Origin: Acidobacteriota bacterium
Lineage (GTDB): Bacteria > Acidobacteriota > Blastocatellia > Pyrinomonadales > Pyrinomonadaceae
Assembly (NCBI GenBank): GCA_020200135.1
Contig: JAIVJI010000079.1
Location: 54,258 to 118,257 of the forward strand
Direction of reading: 5' to 3'
Length of the DNA stretch: 64,000 nt
Part shown: piece after piece, positions 55,089 through 63,948 of the stretch
Numbering within the stretch: the first letter of the stretch is position 1
How the letters are laid out: the number at the start of each line of letters is the position of its first letter
Translations under genes and position numbers: made by a program
The notes under the pieces: model-generated
Databases searched by the model: none
What the model saw: the letters and a program-made list of their open reading frames with translations, nothing else
What the model was told of the DNA's origin: nothing

Positions 55089-57494
55089 CTAAGCCTTTTC
55101 CAAACCCGCGTACTTCTCGACGAGCTTCTTCTGGCCGAAGCCGGGGAAGCTGACGAGGAGCTTGGCGGAGTCGCCGACGCCCTCGCGCCGCAGGACGAGG
55201 CCGCGCCCGTACTTCGGGTGGCGGACGTGCGAGCCGGGCGTGAAGCCGTCGGCCGAGGAGGACGAAGAGGCCGCCGACGGGCGCGCCCCGCCGCCGCCGG
55301 CCGGGCGTCCGCCGCCGGACGGCGTCGCGGGGCGCTGCGGCGGCGCGGGGGTCGGTTGCCGCCGCTTGTCCGAGTCGGCGTTGCGGCGTATCTGGTCGCC
55401 GCGCTGGCGGAAGAACTCGGCGATGGAGTCGGCGCTGTCGTAGGTCTTGCCCTCGAAGCGCCGCTCGGGCTTCGGCGTCTCGCCGCGCAGCACGCGCGCC
55501 GCGTGGCGCGACTCCAAAGCCGAAGAGCTGCGCGCGAACGAGAGCCACGACGCGCCGCGCGAGAGGTCTTCGACCGAGTCGAGCGGCAGCTCGTTCAAGA
55601 ACTGTGAAGGCTCCGAGGCCATCTCCTCGCCGTAGACGCGGCGTCTCATCGCGTGCGAGAGGTAGAGGAAGCTTTCGGCGCGCGTGATGGCGACGTAGCA
55701 GAGCCGGCGCTCCTCCTCCATCTCGGCCTGGTCGGCCGACGCGCGCGAGTGTGGAAAGAGCCCGTCCTCCATCCCGACGATGAAGACGGCGGGGAACTCC
55801 AACCCCTTCGCCGAGTGCATCGTCATCAGCGTGACGGGGGCGTCGCCCTTGTACTGGTCCGTGTCCGAGACGAGCGCGGCGGCGTCGATGAAGTCGCGCA
55901 GGCCCCCGCCCTCCTCGTTGTCGTAATCGACGGCCGCGTTGACCAGCTCCTGCAAGTTCTCCAGACGGCTCTCGGCCTCGTCGCTGTTCTCGGTCTTGAG
56001 CGCGTCGGCGTAGCCGGTGTCGAGGATGGCCGCCTTGACGACCTCGGAGGCCGACTCCTTCTGCGCGCGCGCGACCAGCCCCTCGATGATGGTCTGGAAG
56101 CGCCTGAGCGCGGCCGCCGCGCGCGGGCTGAAGCCTTCGGGCCGCTCGGTGATGATGCCGATGGCCTCCCACAGCGAGACGCCGTAGTCCTTCGAGCGAC
56201 GGTCCAGCTCGTCGAGCGTCTGCTTGCCGAGGCCCCGCGTCGGCGTGTTGACGACGCGCATCAGCGCGACCGAGTCGTGCGGGTTCAGGGCGAGCTTGAG
56301 GTAGGAGACGATGTCGCGCACCTCGGCGCGCTCGTAGAAGGAGAATCCGCCGACGATGTTGTAGCCGAGCCCCGCGCGCCTCAAGGCTTCTTCAAACACG
56401 CGCGACTGGGCGTTGGTGCGGTAGAGCACGGCGGCGCGCGCCCTGGGGTCCTGCCGGCGGTGCTCCTCTATCTTGGCGGCGACGAAGCGCGCCTCGCCCT
56501 CGGCGTCCATCGCCTGGTAGTAGCGGAGGGGCGCGCCGGCCGGGTTGGCCGTCCACAGCGTCTTCTCCTTGCGCTCGGTGTTGTGCTTGATGACGGCGTC
56601 GGCCGCGTCGAGGATGGTCTGCGTCGAGCGGTAGTTCTGCTCCAGCTTGATGGCGCGCGCCTCGGGGTAGTGCTGCTCGAAGTTCAGAATGTTCGAGATG
56701 TCCGCGCCGCGCCAGCGGTAGATACTCTGACTCTCGTCGCCGACGACGCAGATGTTCTGCTGCCTCTGCGTGAGGAAGTTGATGAGCGCGAACTGTAAGG
56801 CGTTGGTGTCCTGGTACTCGTCGACGAGGATGTAGCGGAAGCGTTCGTTGTAGTGGGCGCGCACGTCCTCGCGCTTGCGCAGGAGGCGGACGGCCTTGAT
56901 GAGCAGGTCGTCGAAGTCGAGCGCGTTGTTGTTGACGAGGCGCTCCTCGTAGAGCTTGAAGACGCGCGCGATGGCCGCGCGCTTCTCGTCGTGACTTTCG
57001 GCGCGCGCGGCGTACATGTCGGCGTCGAGGCCGGAGTTCTTGGCGTGGCTGATGGCCGACTGCGTCTGGCGCGGGGCGAGCCGCTGGTCGTCGTAGCCGA
57101 GGTCCTTGATGCAGGCCTTGACGACGCGCTGCGAGTCGTCCTGGTCGTAGATGGTGAAGGCGCGCGTGTAGCCCTCCTCCAGTTTCTCGATGTCGCGCCG
57201 CAGCATCCGCACGCACAGGCTGTGGAAGGTCGAGACGAGCGGCGCGCTCTCAAGCCGGCGGCCTTCGAGGAGGCGCGTGACGCGGTCGCGCATCTCCTGC
57301 GCGGCCTTGTTCGTAAAGGTGACGGCGAGGATGTTGTGCGGCGGAACATTCTTCTCGGAGATGAGGTGCGCGATGCGCACCGTGATGACGCGCGTCTTCC
57401 CCGACCCCGCGCCCGCGAGGATGAGCAGCGGCCCGTCGGTCGCCTCGACCGCCTCGCGCTGCCGCTCGTTGAGTGTTGAGAGTAAGTCCATCAT
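55089..57494 (-). CDS. UvrD/PcrA-type ATP-dependent DNA helicase
   Basis: An 801-residue superfamily 1 helicase of the PcrA/UvrD class, a 3'-to-5' motor for excision repair and removal of RecA filaments. Walker A GAGSGKT (28-34), VDEYQDTN motif II, VGDESQSIYRWRGADI motif III, LEQNYRST motif IV, MTMHSAKGLEFPAVF motif V and VAITRA motif VI are all in place. After a Pro/Gly/Ser-rich linker (about 700-745) the C-terminus is the Tudor-like domain that binds RNA polymerase in PcrA (HVRHPKYGRG, KKLVEKYAGL). Start ATG 57494 or 57491. Start-side upstream reading frame is noncoding. Confidence 0.95.
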   Translation of the reverse strand: MMDLLSTLNERQREAVEATDGPLLILAGAGSGKTRVITVRIAHLISEKNVPPHNILAVTFTNKAAQEMRDRVTRLLEGRRLESAPLVSTFHSLCVRMLRRDIEKLEEGYTRAFTIYDQDDSQRVVKACIKDLGYDDQRLAPRQTQSAISHAKNSGLDADMYAARAESHDEKRAAIARVFKLYEERLVNNNALDFDDLLIKAVRLLRKREDVRAHYNERFRYILVDEYQDTNALQFALINFLTQRQQNICVVGDESQSIYRWRGADISNILNFEQHYPEARAIKLEQNYRSTQTILDAADAVIKHNTERKEKTLWTANPAGAPLRYYQAMDAEGEARFVAAKIEEHRRQDPRARAAVLYRTNAQSRVFEEALRRAGLGYNIVGGFSFYERAEVRDIVSYLKLALNPHDSVALMRVVNTPTRGLGKQTLDELDRRSKDYGVSLWEAIGIITERPEGFSPRAAAALRRFQTIIEGLVARAQKESASEVVKAAILDTGYADALKTENSDEAESRLENLQELVNAAVDYDNEEGGGLRDFIDAAALVSDTDQYKGDAPVTLMTMHSAKGLEFPAVFIVGMEDGLFPHSRASADQAEMEEERRLCYVAITRAESFLYLSHAMRRRVYGEEMASEPSQFLNELPLDSVEDLSRGASWLSFARSSSALESRHAARVLRGETPKPERRFEGKTYDSADSIAEFFRQRGDQIRRNADSDKRRQPTPAPPQRPATPSGGGRPAGGGGARPSAASSSSSADGFTPGSHVRHPKYGRGLVLRREGVGDSAKLLVSFPGFGQKKLVEKYAGLEKA

Positions 57495-57555
57495 GAAAGG
57501 CTTTCGAGAATCCGACGGGGCCTTCCGGCGTGCCCCGAGCCGCCCCTTGAAATCA

Positions 57556-57585
57556 TTGACAGAATAAATACCACAGGCATAGAAT
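57556..57585 (+). promoter_or_regulatory. Strong sigma-70-type promoter for the kelch/collagen gene
   Basis: A perfect TTGACA (57556-57561), an 18-bp spacer and TAGAAT (57580-57585). The transcript has a leader of about 180 nt. It is the best promoter match in the window. It is divergent from the helicase gene. Confidence 0.6.
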
Positions 57586-57773
57586 CCGCGCACTTCGCTG
57601 ACGCCCTCGCCTGAGTCCCTGCCGTCCGCGACGCCGTTATCCCTTCAAGCGGGCACGAACATACGCACAGGATTCCGCGCTCGGCCGGGTCGAATCCCCG
57701 CCCGACAAACGTCTACGGCGGCCCCGTTCCGGGGCGTCCGTCCTGCCTGACCTGACTGAAAGGAGCTTCCCCC

Positions 57774-59159
57774 GTGTCGCACAAACGGGGACCCTTCTCC
57801 CCCTCGAAGATTCTCGTCGCCCTGACGCTGGCGCTGCTGCTCGCCGGCGAGGCTTTCGCGCAATGCAACAGTTGGGAAACCAGGGCCCCGCTGCCGACGC
57901 CCTTGACGCAGGGTGCGGGCGTGGCCGTCGGCGGGCAGTTCTACGTCATGAACGCGGCGGGCCCCGGGGGCGTCAGCGCCCTGCGGGTCTACGACCCGGT
58001 CACTGATGGCTGGTCTTCCAGAGCGGCCGACGGGCTCGGGCGCAGCACGGTGAACGCCGGGGTCATAAATAACAAAATCTATGTCGCCCAGGGGTGGCTG
58101 AACTCCAACTCCGGCACCCCGACGAACGCGCTCAGGATATACGACCCGGCGACCAACACGTGGGCGGTCGGCGCGTCGAGCCCTCACGCGAAGGGCGCTT
58201 CGGCGAGCGCCGTCATCGGCACGAAGCTCTACATCGCCGGCGGGACGATCAACGGAAACTTCACCAAGTTCAATACCCTGGAAATTTACGACTCGGTGAG
58301 CAACAGTTGGATGACCGGTCCGCCTCTGCCTCTGGCGATTGAGTACCCGGCGGGCGCGGCGCTCTTCGGCAAGTTCTACGTGGTCGGCGGCGACTACGGG
58401 CCGACGAACGTCAACAACACGCCCTCGTCCCACCTCCTCATCTACGACCCGGCGACGAACAGTTGGTCGAACGGCGCCCCGATGCCGACGCCGCGCACCG
58501 GCCCGGCCGCGGGCGTCGTGGGCGGCAAGCTGTACGTCGCGGGCGGCCAGAATAACAGCGGCATCAACGTGGCTACGGTCGAGATTTACGACCCCGCTTC
58601 CGATAGCTGGACGACTGGCCCCCCGATGCCTGCGGGCCGGACCTTAGCGATGGCCGGCGTGATCGGCTCGAAGCTCTACGTCGCCGGCGGGTACAACTCG
58701 TCGGGCATTATCGAGGACGAGCTATACGTCCTCGACGTGGACTGCTGCGTCGGCGTCCCCGGCCCGCAAGGCCCTCCGGGGCCGCAAGGGCCGCAGGGTG
58801 AGACGGGCCCGCAAGGCCCGCAGGGCGAGGCAGGCCCACAAGGCCCGCAAGGTGCGACGGGGCCGCAAGGGCCGCAGGGCGCGCCCGGCCTCTCGGGTGT
58901 GCAGCACGTCGCGGGGACTCCTTTGACGCTCGCGAAGCACGCGACGGGGACGGTGACGGCGATGTGCCCGGCCGGAAAGAGCCTCATCGGCGGCGGCTTC
59001 ATGACGGCGGCCCCGGTCGGGAGTAACGACAACCCGGGGGACATGCGGGTCTTCAGCTCCGCGAGCAGCAACCCGACGACCTGGAGCGTCAGCGCGTACA
59101 ACGACGCGAACGGCAACCTCATCCTCACGGCCTACGCCGTCTGCGCGTTCGCACAGTAG
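57774..59159 (+). CDS. Secreted kelch-repeat protein with collagen-like stalk
   Basis: A 461-residue secreted protein. GTG 57774 is preceded by AAGGAG. A signal peptide (about 12-32) leads to at least five kelch repeats (about 38-320), each with the tandem IYDPxTxSW blade motif and IAGG or VAGG strand, forming a beta-propeller. Next is a collagen-like run of Gly-Pro-Gln and related Gly-x-y triplets (about 326-378), then a Cys-containing C-terminal domain (about 380-461) that starts [11 protein letters not shown]. The propeller may bind glycans or proteins and the stalk may trimerise. GC content is somewhat lower than that of the neighbours. Confidence 0.85.
   Translation: MSHKRGPFSPSKILVALTLALLLAGEAFAQCNSWETRAPLPTPLTQGAGVAVGGQFYVMNAAGPGGVSALRVYDPVTDGWSSRAADGLGRSTVNAGVINNKIYVAQGWLNSNSGTPTNALRIYDPATNTWAVGASSPHAKGASASAVIGTKLYIAGGTINGNFTKFNTLEIYDSVSNSWMTGPPLPLAIEYPAGAALFGKFYVVGGDYGPTNVNNTPSSHLLIYDPATNSWSNGAPMPTPRTGPAAGVVGGKLYVAGGQNNSGINVATVEIYDPASDSWTTGPPMPAGRTLAMAGVIGSKLYVAGGYNSSGIIEDELYVLDVDCCVGVPGPQGPPGPQGPQGETGPQGPQGEAGPQGPQGATGPQGPQGAPGLSGVQHVAGTPLTLAKHATGTVTAMCPAGKSLIGGGFMTAAPVGSNDNPGDMRVFSSASSNPTTWSVSAYNDANGNLILTAYAVCAFAQ
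58750..58898 (+). repeat. Collagen-like Gly-x-y coding repeat
   Basis: About 17 Gly-x-y triplets, mostly GGC-CCG-CAA/CAG, form a 9-nt and 18-nt periodic DNA repeat. It can expand or contract by slippage. It is a protein-coding repeat and not an RNA or CRISPR feature. Confidence 0.85.
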
Positions 59160-59185
59160 CGCAGACGTGTGGATGTGGAAAGAGG

Positions 59186-59219
59186 GAGGCCGCCGGAGTC
59201 CGTGTGACCCGGCGGCCTC
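59186..59219. terminator. 11-bp hairpin between convergent genes
   Basis: GAGGCCGCCGG (59186-59196) pairs perfectly with CCGGCGGCCTC (59209-59219) around a 12-nt loop, between the kelch gene and the isochorismatase-like gene. T-run is poor, so efficiency is uncertain. Confidence 0.55.
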
Positions 59220-59263
59220 TACGTTCGCGAGTGAAGCTTCCCGACGGCGCTCCCCGCCGCGCG

Positions 59264-59821
59264 TCACTTGATGAGTTTCTGTATCGCCTTGAACTGTTCG
59301 TGGCGCGCGTCGCGCATCAGCTCGAAGAGCGCCAGCTCGGTCGAGGAGGGGAGCGCGCCTGAGCGGAACATCTTGTCGAGCCCCGCCCGGCGGTTCCGCT
59401 CGTCGCGCGACGAGACGCAGTCGGTCAGGACGTGTACCTGGTAGCCGCGCGCGAGGAGGTCGTGCGCGGTCTGGTTGACGCAGACGTGCGCCTCGATGCC
59501 GCACAAAAGTATCTGGCGAGCGCCCGCCGCTTCGAGCCGCGAGACGAACGCCTGCGCGCCGCAGGAGCTGAAGGCGGTCTTCTCGACGGGGTCGAAGTCG
59601 GCGGGCAGGACGGCGGCGACCTCGGCGGCCGTGTGCCCCAGGCGCTTCGGGTACTGCTCGGTGACGAGGACGGGGACGCCCAGCAGCCGCGCGGCGTGCG
59701 CGACGAGCGCCACGCGCGCGGCCAGCTCGGCGAAGTCTGGGATGTGTGGGCGGAAGGACTCCTGCACGTCGATGACGGCGAGCGCCGTCCGCGTCGGGTC
59801 GAGCGTGTTTTCGTGTGGCAT
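59264..59821 (-). CDS. Isochorismatase-family hydrolase
   Basis: A 185-residue cysteine hydrolase of the isochorismatase/nicotinamidase fold. Start ATG 59821. The catalytic triad is visible as Asp18 in VIDVQESF, Lys in TEQYPKRLG and Cys in CGIEAHVCV. YcaC-like members with this sequence pattern have unclear substrates, so a specific role cannot be given. It is preceded by the 288-residue gene with an 11-bp gap on the same strand and is probably co-transcribed. The frame is open far upstream, but only as shadow of that gene. Confidence 0.9.
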   Translation of the reverse strand: MPHENTLDPTRTALAVIDVQESFRPHIPDFAELAARVALVAHAARLLGVPVLVTEQYPKRLGHTAAEVAAVLPADFDPVEKTAFSSCGAQAFVSRLEAAGARQILLCGIEAHVCVNQTAHDLLARGYQVHVLTDCVSSRDERNRRAGLDKMFRSGALPSSTELALFELMRDARHEQFKAIQKLIK

Positions 59822-59832
59822 CGGCCGACCTT

Positions 59833-60699
59833 CTAAAGCTTGCCGGCGGCGCGCTTGGCCTCTTCGACGAGCCGCTTGAGGCGGTCGATCTTCTGCTCGG
59901 TCGTCTCGCCGGGCTGCTCGCGGAACTCCGGCCCGAACTTGAAGCCGCCGCCGCCCTTCTTCGCTTTGGGCTTGGCCTCGGCGGCGGCGGGCGCGGCGGC
60001 GTCGGCCTTCGGCCTCTCGTCCTTCGGCGCGCCGGGCGTCAGCTCGGTCGAGGCTTCCGTCGCGAGGTCGGAGGCGGTCTCGGCGCCGGCGGCGGGCGAG
60101 GCGGTGGCGGCCGTCGGGCTCAGCGGCGCGGCCGAAGCCTGGCCGGTCGCGGCCTGCGCCTCCGCGGCGGGGCGGTGCGCGTCGGCCGACGGGGAAGAGT
60201 CCGCGGCGGCGGGCGCGGGGGCCGTCTCGCTCGCCGCGGCCGGCGGCGCCGCCTTCACCGGCGCGGGCCTCGCGGCGGAGGTCTTGGGGGCGGAGACCTT
60301 CTTCGGCTTGGGCTCGCCGCGCCAGGCCGGCGTCGGGTACTCGTAGGCGGGGAGCGTGCCCCCGGCCGCGCGGAGGATGGCGGCGAGGTCGCGCTCGACG
60401 TAGCGCGTCTGCTTCGAGGGGTCGCGGACGTGCCCCATCGGCGGCCCCGTGTAGAGCGCGCCGCACGCCTGACAGCGGTAGAGCGAGTCGTCGCCGCGCA
60501 GGAAGGCGCGCGCCGGGTGCTGCGTGTTGGCCTCCTTGAGGTGGCCGTTGCAGAGCTTGCCCTTCTCGTTCTTCTCGTTGCAGACGGTCTGCCCCGGCGC
60601 GAAGCGCTTGGGTGCGCCGGGTCTCGACTCCTGCTGCTCGGTCGGCGCCTGCTTCGCGACCGCCTCGGGGCTGCCAGTCTGGTTCGCTTCGCTCGACAT
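59833..60699 (-). CDS. Hypothetical protein with Cys cluster and disordered region
   Basis: A 288-residue protein, start ATG 60699. The N-terminal third contains a likely zinc-binding cluster: a Cys in QTVCNE, CNGH, and CQAC (about 40-80), near HVRDPSKQTRYVERDLAAIL. The middle (about 120-230) is low-complexity Ala/Pro/Ser and probably disordered. A helical C-terminus with EQKIDRLKRLVEEAKRAAG ends it. No enzyme motif. It may be a nucleic-acid or protein adapter; the family is not recognised. First gene of a two-gene unit with the isochorismatase-like gene. Confidence 0.65.
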   Translation of the reverse strand: MSSEANQTGSPEAVAKQAPTEQQESRPGAPKRFAPGQTVCNEKNEKGKLCNGHLKEANTQHPARAFLRGDDSLYRCQACGALYTGPPMGHVRDPSKQTRYVERDLAAILRAAGGTLPAYEYPTPAWRGEPKPKKVSAPKTSAARPAPVKAAPPAAASETAPAPAAADSSPSADAHRPAAEAQAATGQASAAPLSPTAATASPAAGAETASDLATEASTELTPGAPKDERPKADAAAPAAAEAKPKAKKGGGGFKFGPEFREQPGETTEQKIDRLKRLVEEAKRAAGKL

Positions 60700-60852
60700 G
60701 GTTTGCGGGTCGGCTTCCTTTTCGCTCGGTGATGGGAAAGGCGTCGGGATGCGGCGCGCGGGGGCGCGTCCCGCCCGAATCTTACGCGCGCCGCACGTCG
60801 AACGCAACGGGGAAGCTGCCGCCCGCCCGCCGCCTGCTGTTAACATGCGTGC

Positions 60853-61341
60853 ATGTGGAAGGGGCTGCTGGCGGGTGTGTGGCGCGGGTCGCCGAGGTTC
60901 TTGAAGCGTGCGGGCGTGTGGCTGACGCAGCCGCGCTTCGCGGTGACGGCCGGGGCCGTGGTGTCGGACGAGCGCGGGCGCGTGCTTTTGCTGCGCCACG
61001 TGCTGCGCAGGGGGAGCGGGTGGGGCATCCCCGGCGGCTTCCTCAACGCGGGCGAGCAGCCCGACGAGGCCGTCCGGCGCGAGCTGCGCGAGGAGACCGG
61101 GCTCGAACTCGACGCCGTCGAGCTGGCCTTCGTCCGCACGCTCGACGGCGTCCGGCAGGTCGAGGTCATCTTCCGCGCGCGGATGGTCGCCGCGCGCCTC
61201 GCCGCGCTCTCGAAGAGCTTCGAGATCGACCGCGCCGAGTGGTTCGCGCTCGACTCTCTGCCCGAGGGGCTGGGCCGCGACCAGCGCCGCCTCATCCGGC
61301 GCGCGCTCGCCCCGGCCGGTAGCGCAAACGCCCCCGAGTAG
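60853..61341 (+). CDS. NUDIX hydrolase
   Basis: A 162-residue NUDIX enzyme that hydrolyses a nucleoside diphosphate linked to another moiety. The Nudix box GGFLNAGEQPDEAVRRELREETG (about 58-80) is complete with the metal-binding Glu residues. A basic N-terminus of about 30 residues (FLKRAGVWLTQPRF) precedes the domain. The substrate cannot be read from the sequence. ATG 60853 has no Shine-Dalgarno site; TAACAT lies seven bases upstream and could be the -10 of a near-leaderless promoter. Its stop is 18 bp before a CAGTAGT-type repeat. Confidence 0.9.
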   Translation: MWKGLLAGVWRGSPRFLKRAGVWLTQPRFAVTAGAVVSDERGRVLLLRHVLRRGSGWGIPGGFLNAGEQPDEAVRRELREETGLELDAVELAFVRTLDGVRQVEVIFRARMVAARLAALSKSFEIDRAEWFALDSLPEGLGRDQRRLIRRALAPAGSANAPE

Positions 61342-61358
61342 TGATATGCTGTGGGAAA

Positions 61359-61490
61359 GTAGACAGTAGGCAGTAGTCAGTAGACAGTAGCGCTCCGCGC
61401 TCCGGCCGCTGACTTTGACACCCGGACGATTCGACGGTGAAAGGTTTTCCACTGACTACTGACTACTGACTACTGACTACTGACTACTTC
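61359..61490. repeat. CAGTAGT-family heptad palindrome, copy 4
   Basis: Left arm GTAGACA, GTAGGCA, GTAGTCA, GTAGACA plus GTAG (61359-61390). The right arm has five exact ACTGACT units (61451-61485). The core runs from GCTCCGCGC to GACGGTGAAAGGTTTTCC and matches the other copies at both ends. It lies between the NUDIX and phosphoribosyltransferase genes, both on the plus strand. Confidence 0.85.
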
Positions 61491-61511
61491 TTAACAGGAG
61501 AGCAGACGAAC

Positions 61512-62138
61512 ATGATGCCGCGACTGATACCGGAGCAGGACCAGGTGCTGGAGATGCTGAGGAGGACGGGGGCGTTCCGCGAGGGGCACTTCGTCTACCC
61601 TTCGGGGCAGCACACGCCGCACTACTTCCAGATGCCGCTCGCCTTCCGCTACTACGACACGGCGCGCGTGCTGGCCGTCGCGCTGTCGCGCAAGCTGAGG
61701 CTGGAGAAGGACGTGTCGAGCGCGCTGCCCAAGGTCTCGATCATCAGCCCCAGCCCCGGCGGCATCCCCGTCGCCTTCGCCGTCCGCGAGGCGCTCAGCG
61801 CCGAGCAGATTTACTGGGCCGAGCGCGAGGAGGGCAAGCGCATGTTCCGCCAGTACGTCAACGCGGGCGAAGTTCACCCGTGCGTCATCGTCGACGACAT
61901 CTCGCGCACGGGCACGGCGCTCCAGGAGACGGTCGAGCTCGTCCGCGCCCTCGGCGCGCAGGTCATCGGCTGCGGCGTCATCGTCCGCTTCCGCAGCTCG
62001 CCCGCCAACCTCGAAGTCCCCGGCTCCGACCCCGTCCCCATCCTCTCGCTCGCGGACTTCGACGCCAAGTGGTACGACGACGGCCAGTCCTGCGGCGAGT
62101 GCAAGCGCGACGCCCCCGTCGAGCACGTCCGCTTCTGA
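61512..62138 (+). CDS. Phosphoribosyltransferase, orotate PRTase-like
   Basis: A 208-residue type I phosphoribosyltransferase. It has the PRPP-binding loop CVIVDDISRTGTAL (about 124-137) with the two acidic residues, and an N-terminal hood region GHFVYPSGQHTPHYFQ (about 28-43) that resembles PyrE (orotate phosphoribosyltransferase, pyrimidine synthesis). The C-terminal Cys pair (SCGECK) is unusual. It could be PyrE or a related PRTase, so I give no gene symbol. Start ATG 61512 (or 61515) follows AGGAGAG at ten bases. Confidence 0.82.
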   Translation: MMPRLIPEQDQVLEMLRRTGAFREGHFVYPSGQHTPHYFQMPLAFRYYDTARVLAVALSRKLRLEKDVSSALPKVSIISPSPGGIPVAFAVREALSAEQIYWAEREEGKRMFRQYVNAGEVHPCVIVDDISRTGTALQETVELVRALGAQVIGCGVIVRFRSSPANLEVPGSDPVPILSLADFDAKWYDDGQSCGECKRDAPVEHVRF

Positions 62139-62160
62139 CGAAGCGCCGTGAGCCTTCAGG

Positions 62161-62246
62161 GCCGTAAACCGTGAACCGTGAACCGTAGACCGTGACGAGA
62201 AGGGCCCGCCTTCTCTCGTCACGGTCTACGGTTCACGGTTTACGGC
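62161..62246. repeat. CCGTGAA-family heptad palindrome, copy 4
   Basis: Left units CCGTAAA, CCGTGAA, CCGTGAA, CCGTAGA and CCGTGAC (from 62162). The right arm lacks one unit (TCACGG-TCTACGG-TTCACGG-TTTACGG). The core GAGAAGG and CCTTCTCTC pairs around a short GC loop. It fills the gap between the convergent PRTase and recR genes and may serve as their terminator. Confidence 0.85.
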
Positions 62247-62248
62247 TG

Positions 62249-62863
62249 TTAGATTTCGTGCCGGTTGGTGAGCGCCTTGTCCATCGTGACCTCGTCCACG
62301 TATTCGAGGTCCGAGCCGACGGGCATGCCCATGGCGATGCGCGTGACGCGGACGCCGAGGGGCTTGAGCAGCCGGCTGATGTAGCTGGCGGTGGCCTCGC
62401 CCTCGGTGTTGGGGTTGGTGGCGAGGATGACCTCGCGCACCTCGACGCCGTCGTTGTTCTCGGGGCGCAGGCGCGGGAGGAGGTTCTGGAGCCGCAGGTC
62501 TTCGGGGCCGAGGCCGCGGATGGGCGAGAGCGAGCCGTGCAGGACGTGGTAGAGGCCGTTGTAGCTGCGCGTCTTCTCGACGGCGACGAGGTTGTAGGGC
62601 TCCTCGACGACGCAGATCATCGAGCGGTCGCGCGCCGTCGAGGCGCAGAAGCGGCAGGGCTCGACGTCGGTGAGGTTGTTGCAGACCGTGCAGGAGACGA
62701 TCTTGCGCTTGACCTCCTCCATCGCCGTGACGAAGCGCTCGACGTCGGCCTGCGGCATCCGCAGGACGTGGAAGGCGAGGCGCTGCGCCGACTTGTGCCC
62801 GATGCCGGGCAGGCGCTTGAACTCGTCGATGAGCTTCGTGACTGGCTCGGAGTATTCGAGCAT
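62249..62863 (-). CDS. recR: Recombination protein RecR
   Basis: RecR works with RecF and RecO to load RecA at gaps. The 204-residue protein has the Hh[16 protein letters not shown] (about 18-32), a C4 zinc finger (CTVC and CRFC, about 57-72), a Toprim domain beginning MICVVEEP and the [17 protein letters not shown] motif (about 148-164). Length is normal. It starts four bases after the ybaB stop codon, the classical ybaB-recR order; dnaX is not adjacent in the window. Confidence 0.97.
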   Translation of the reverse strand: MLEYSEPVTKLIDEFKRLPGIGHKSAQRLAFHVLRMPQADVERFVTAMEEVKRKIVSCTVCNNLTDVEPCRFCASTARDRSMICVVEEPYNLVAVEKTRSYNGLYHVLHGSLSPIRGLGPEDLRLQNLLPRLRPENNDGVEVREVILATNPNTEGEATASYISRLLKPLGVRVTRIAMGMPVGSDLEYVDEVTMDKALTNRHEI

Positions 62864-62867
62864 CGGA

Positions 62868-63173
62868 CTACATCAGCCCCGGCGGGAGCATGCCGCCGAG
62901 CTTGGACTTCATGGCCTCGTCGATCTTGCGGCCGGCCTCGTTGACGGCGGCGACGATGAGGTCTTGCAGCATCTCGACGTCGCCTTCACGCACCGCCTCG
63001 GGGTCGATCTTGATGGACTCGACCTCCTTGGTGCCGCGCATCTGGACGGTGACGACGCCGCCGCCGGCCGTGGCGTCGACGACCATCTCCTCCATCTCCT
63101 TCTGCATCTTCTCCTGCATGGCCTGCGCCTGCTTCATCATCTGCTGGATGTTCATCCCGCCCGGAAATTTCAT
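62868..63173 (-). CDS. ybaB: YbaB/EbfC nucleoid-associated protein
   Basis: A 101-residue DNA-binding nucleoid protein of the YbaB/EbfC family, which forms dimers with a tweezer shape. It has the signature [20 protein letters not shown] helix (about 8-27), [23 protein letters not shown] and a C-terminal helix ending LPPGLM. Start ATG 63173 is chosen for the standard family length; GAGGGC lies upstream. Co-transcribed with recR, the universal arrangement. Confidence 0.95.
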   Translation of the reverse strand: MKFPGGMNIQQMMKQAQAMQEKMQKEMEEMVVDATAGGGVVTVQMRGTKEVESIKIDPEAVREGDVEMLQDLIVAAVNEAGRKIDEAMKSKLGGMLPPGLM

Positions 63174-63262
63174 CTCGCTTGCCCTCACTCCGCCGTTGTG
63201 AATTTTTCCGTAGAGTCCGTGCGTGCATCCTAACCGCCGCCCGCCGCAATTGCAAAGCCGGC

Positions 63263-63823
63263 TCAGCCGAGGACTTTTGAGACCGACAGTCGCAGCGACG
63301 CGAGCGTGTGCGACTGCAACCTCCGGCCGCGGGCGTAAGCCCGGACGGTCTGGTACGCGCCGCCCGCGGGGTCGCTGTAAACCTCGATGCGCTCGTCGGG
63401 GAGGTTGACGACCCACGTCTCCGGGATGCCGGCGCGCGCGTAGAGAGGCACTTTGACCTTCCGGTCGAAGCCCAGCGTACTGTCCGATACCTCAATGACA
63501 ATCAGCACGTCTTCCGGCCGCGGGTGCGCGTGCCTGTAAAAATCGTCACGGCGTTTGAGGATGGCGATGTCGGGCTGTGGCTCCGAGTAATCGTCGAGTT
63601 GGATGGGGCCTTGGACGCGGACGTTAACGCTACGCCCCAGGCGGTCTTGAACAACCTCGTTCAGTACGTCAACACACGCGGCGTGGGGCTCCCTTATTGG
63701 CGACATCTCGAGGACCTCCCCGTCGATAAGCTCGACGCGGTCGTCCTCCGACAGGATGCCGACCTCGACCATGCGCCTATACTCCGCGACGGTGAAACTG
63801 TGCTTGACTGCCTGGACTGACAT
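63263..63823 (-). CDS. Uma2-family (DUF820) putative endonuclease
   Basis: A 186-residue protein, start ATG 63823 after GGGAGAG. It shows the PD-(D/E)xK-like core of Uma2 proteins: VELIDGEV (about 33-40), QPDIAIL (about 87-93), [12 protein letters not shown] (about 108-119) and a Lys in [22 protein letters not shown]. Uma2 proteins are widespread in environmental bacteria, often in many copies, and their cellular role is unclear; some are linked to mobile elements. A single-gene unit here. The open frame to 63898 is not needed. Confidence 0.9.
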   Translation of the reverse strand: MSVQAVKHSFTVAEYRRMVEVGILSEDDRVELIDGEVLEMSPIREPHAACVDVLNEVVQDRLGRSVNVRVQGPIQLDDYSEPQPDIAILKRRDDFYRHAHPRPEDVLIVIEVSDSTLGFDRKVKVPLYARAGIPETWVVNLPDERIEVYSDPAGGAYQTVRAYARGRRLQSHTLASLRLSVSKVLG

Positions 63824-63909
63824 AGACTTCTCTCCCGTGCGTGAGTCGGCGGCCTCCGCTGGCGTGGGCATATGGTAGCACGGCCGGCGCGGGCGCATGT
63901 ACGGCCGAT

Positions 63910-63938
63910 TTACGCGCCGCGCGCGCGCGTGCTATAAG
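63910..63938 (+). promoter_or_regulatory. Possible promoter for the gene at the right edge
   Basis: TTACGC (63910-63915), a 17-bp spacer and TATAAG (63933-63938). The predicted start site is within about five bases of ATG 63949, so the message would be nearly leaderless. Confidence 0.4.
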
Positions 63939-63948
63939 CCGGTGAGGT

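Noticed and set aside
58750..58898. Regular DNA repeat that might be taken for a CRISPR array
   Set aside because: It is in frame, has no unique spacers and encodes Gly-x-y triplets.
61359..61490. Heptad tracts as CRISPR or microsatellite only
   Set aside because: No spacers, and the arms are inverted around a conserved core, which a simple microsatellite would not show.
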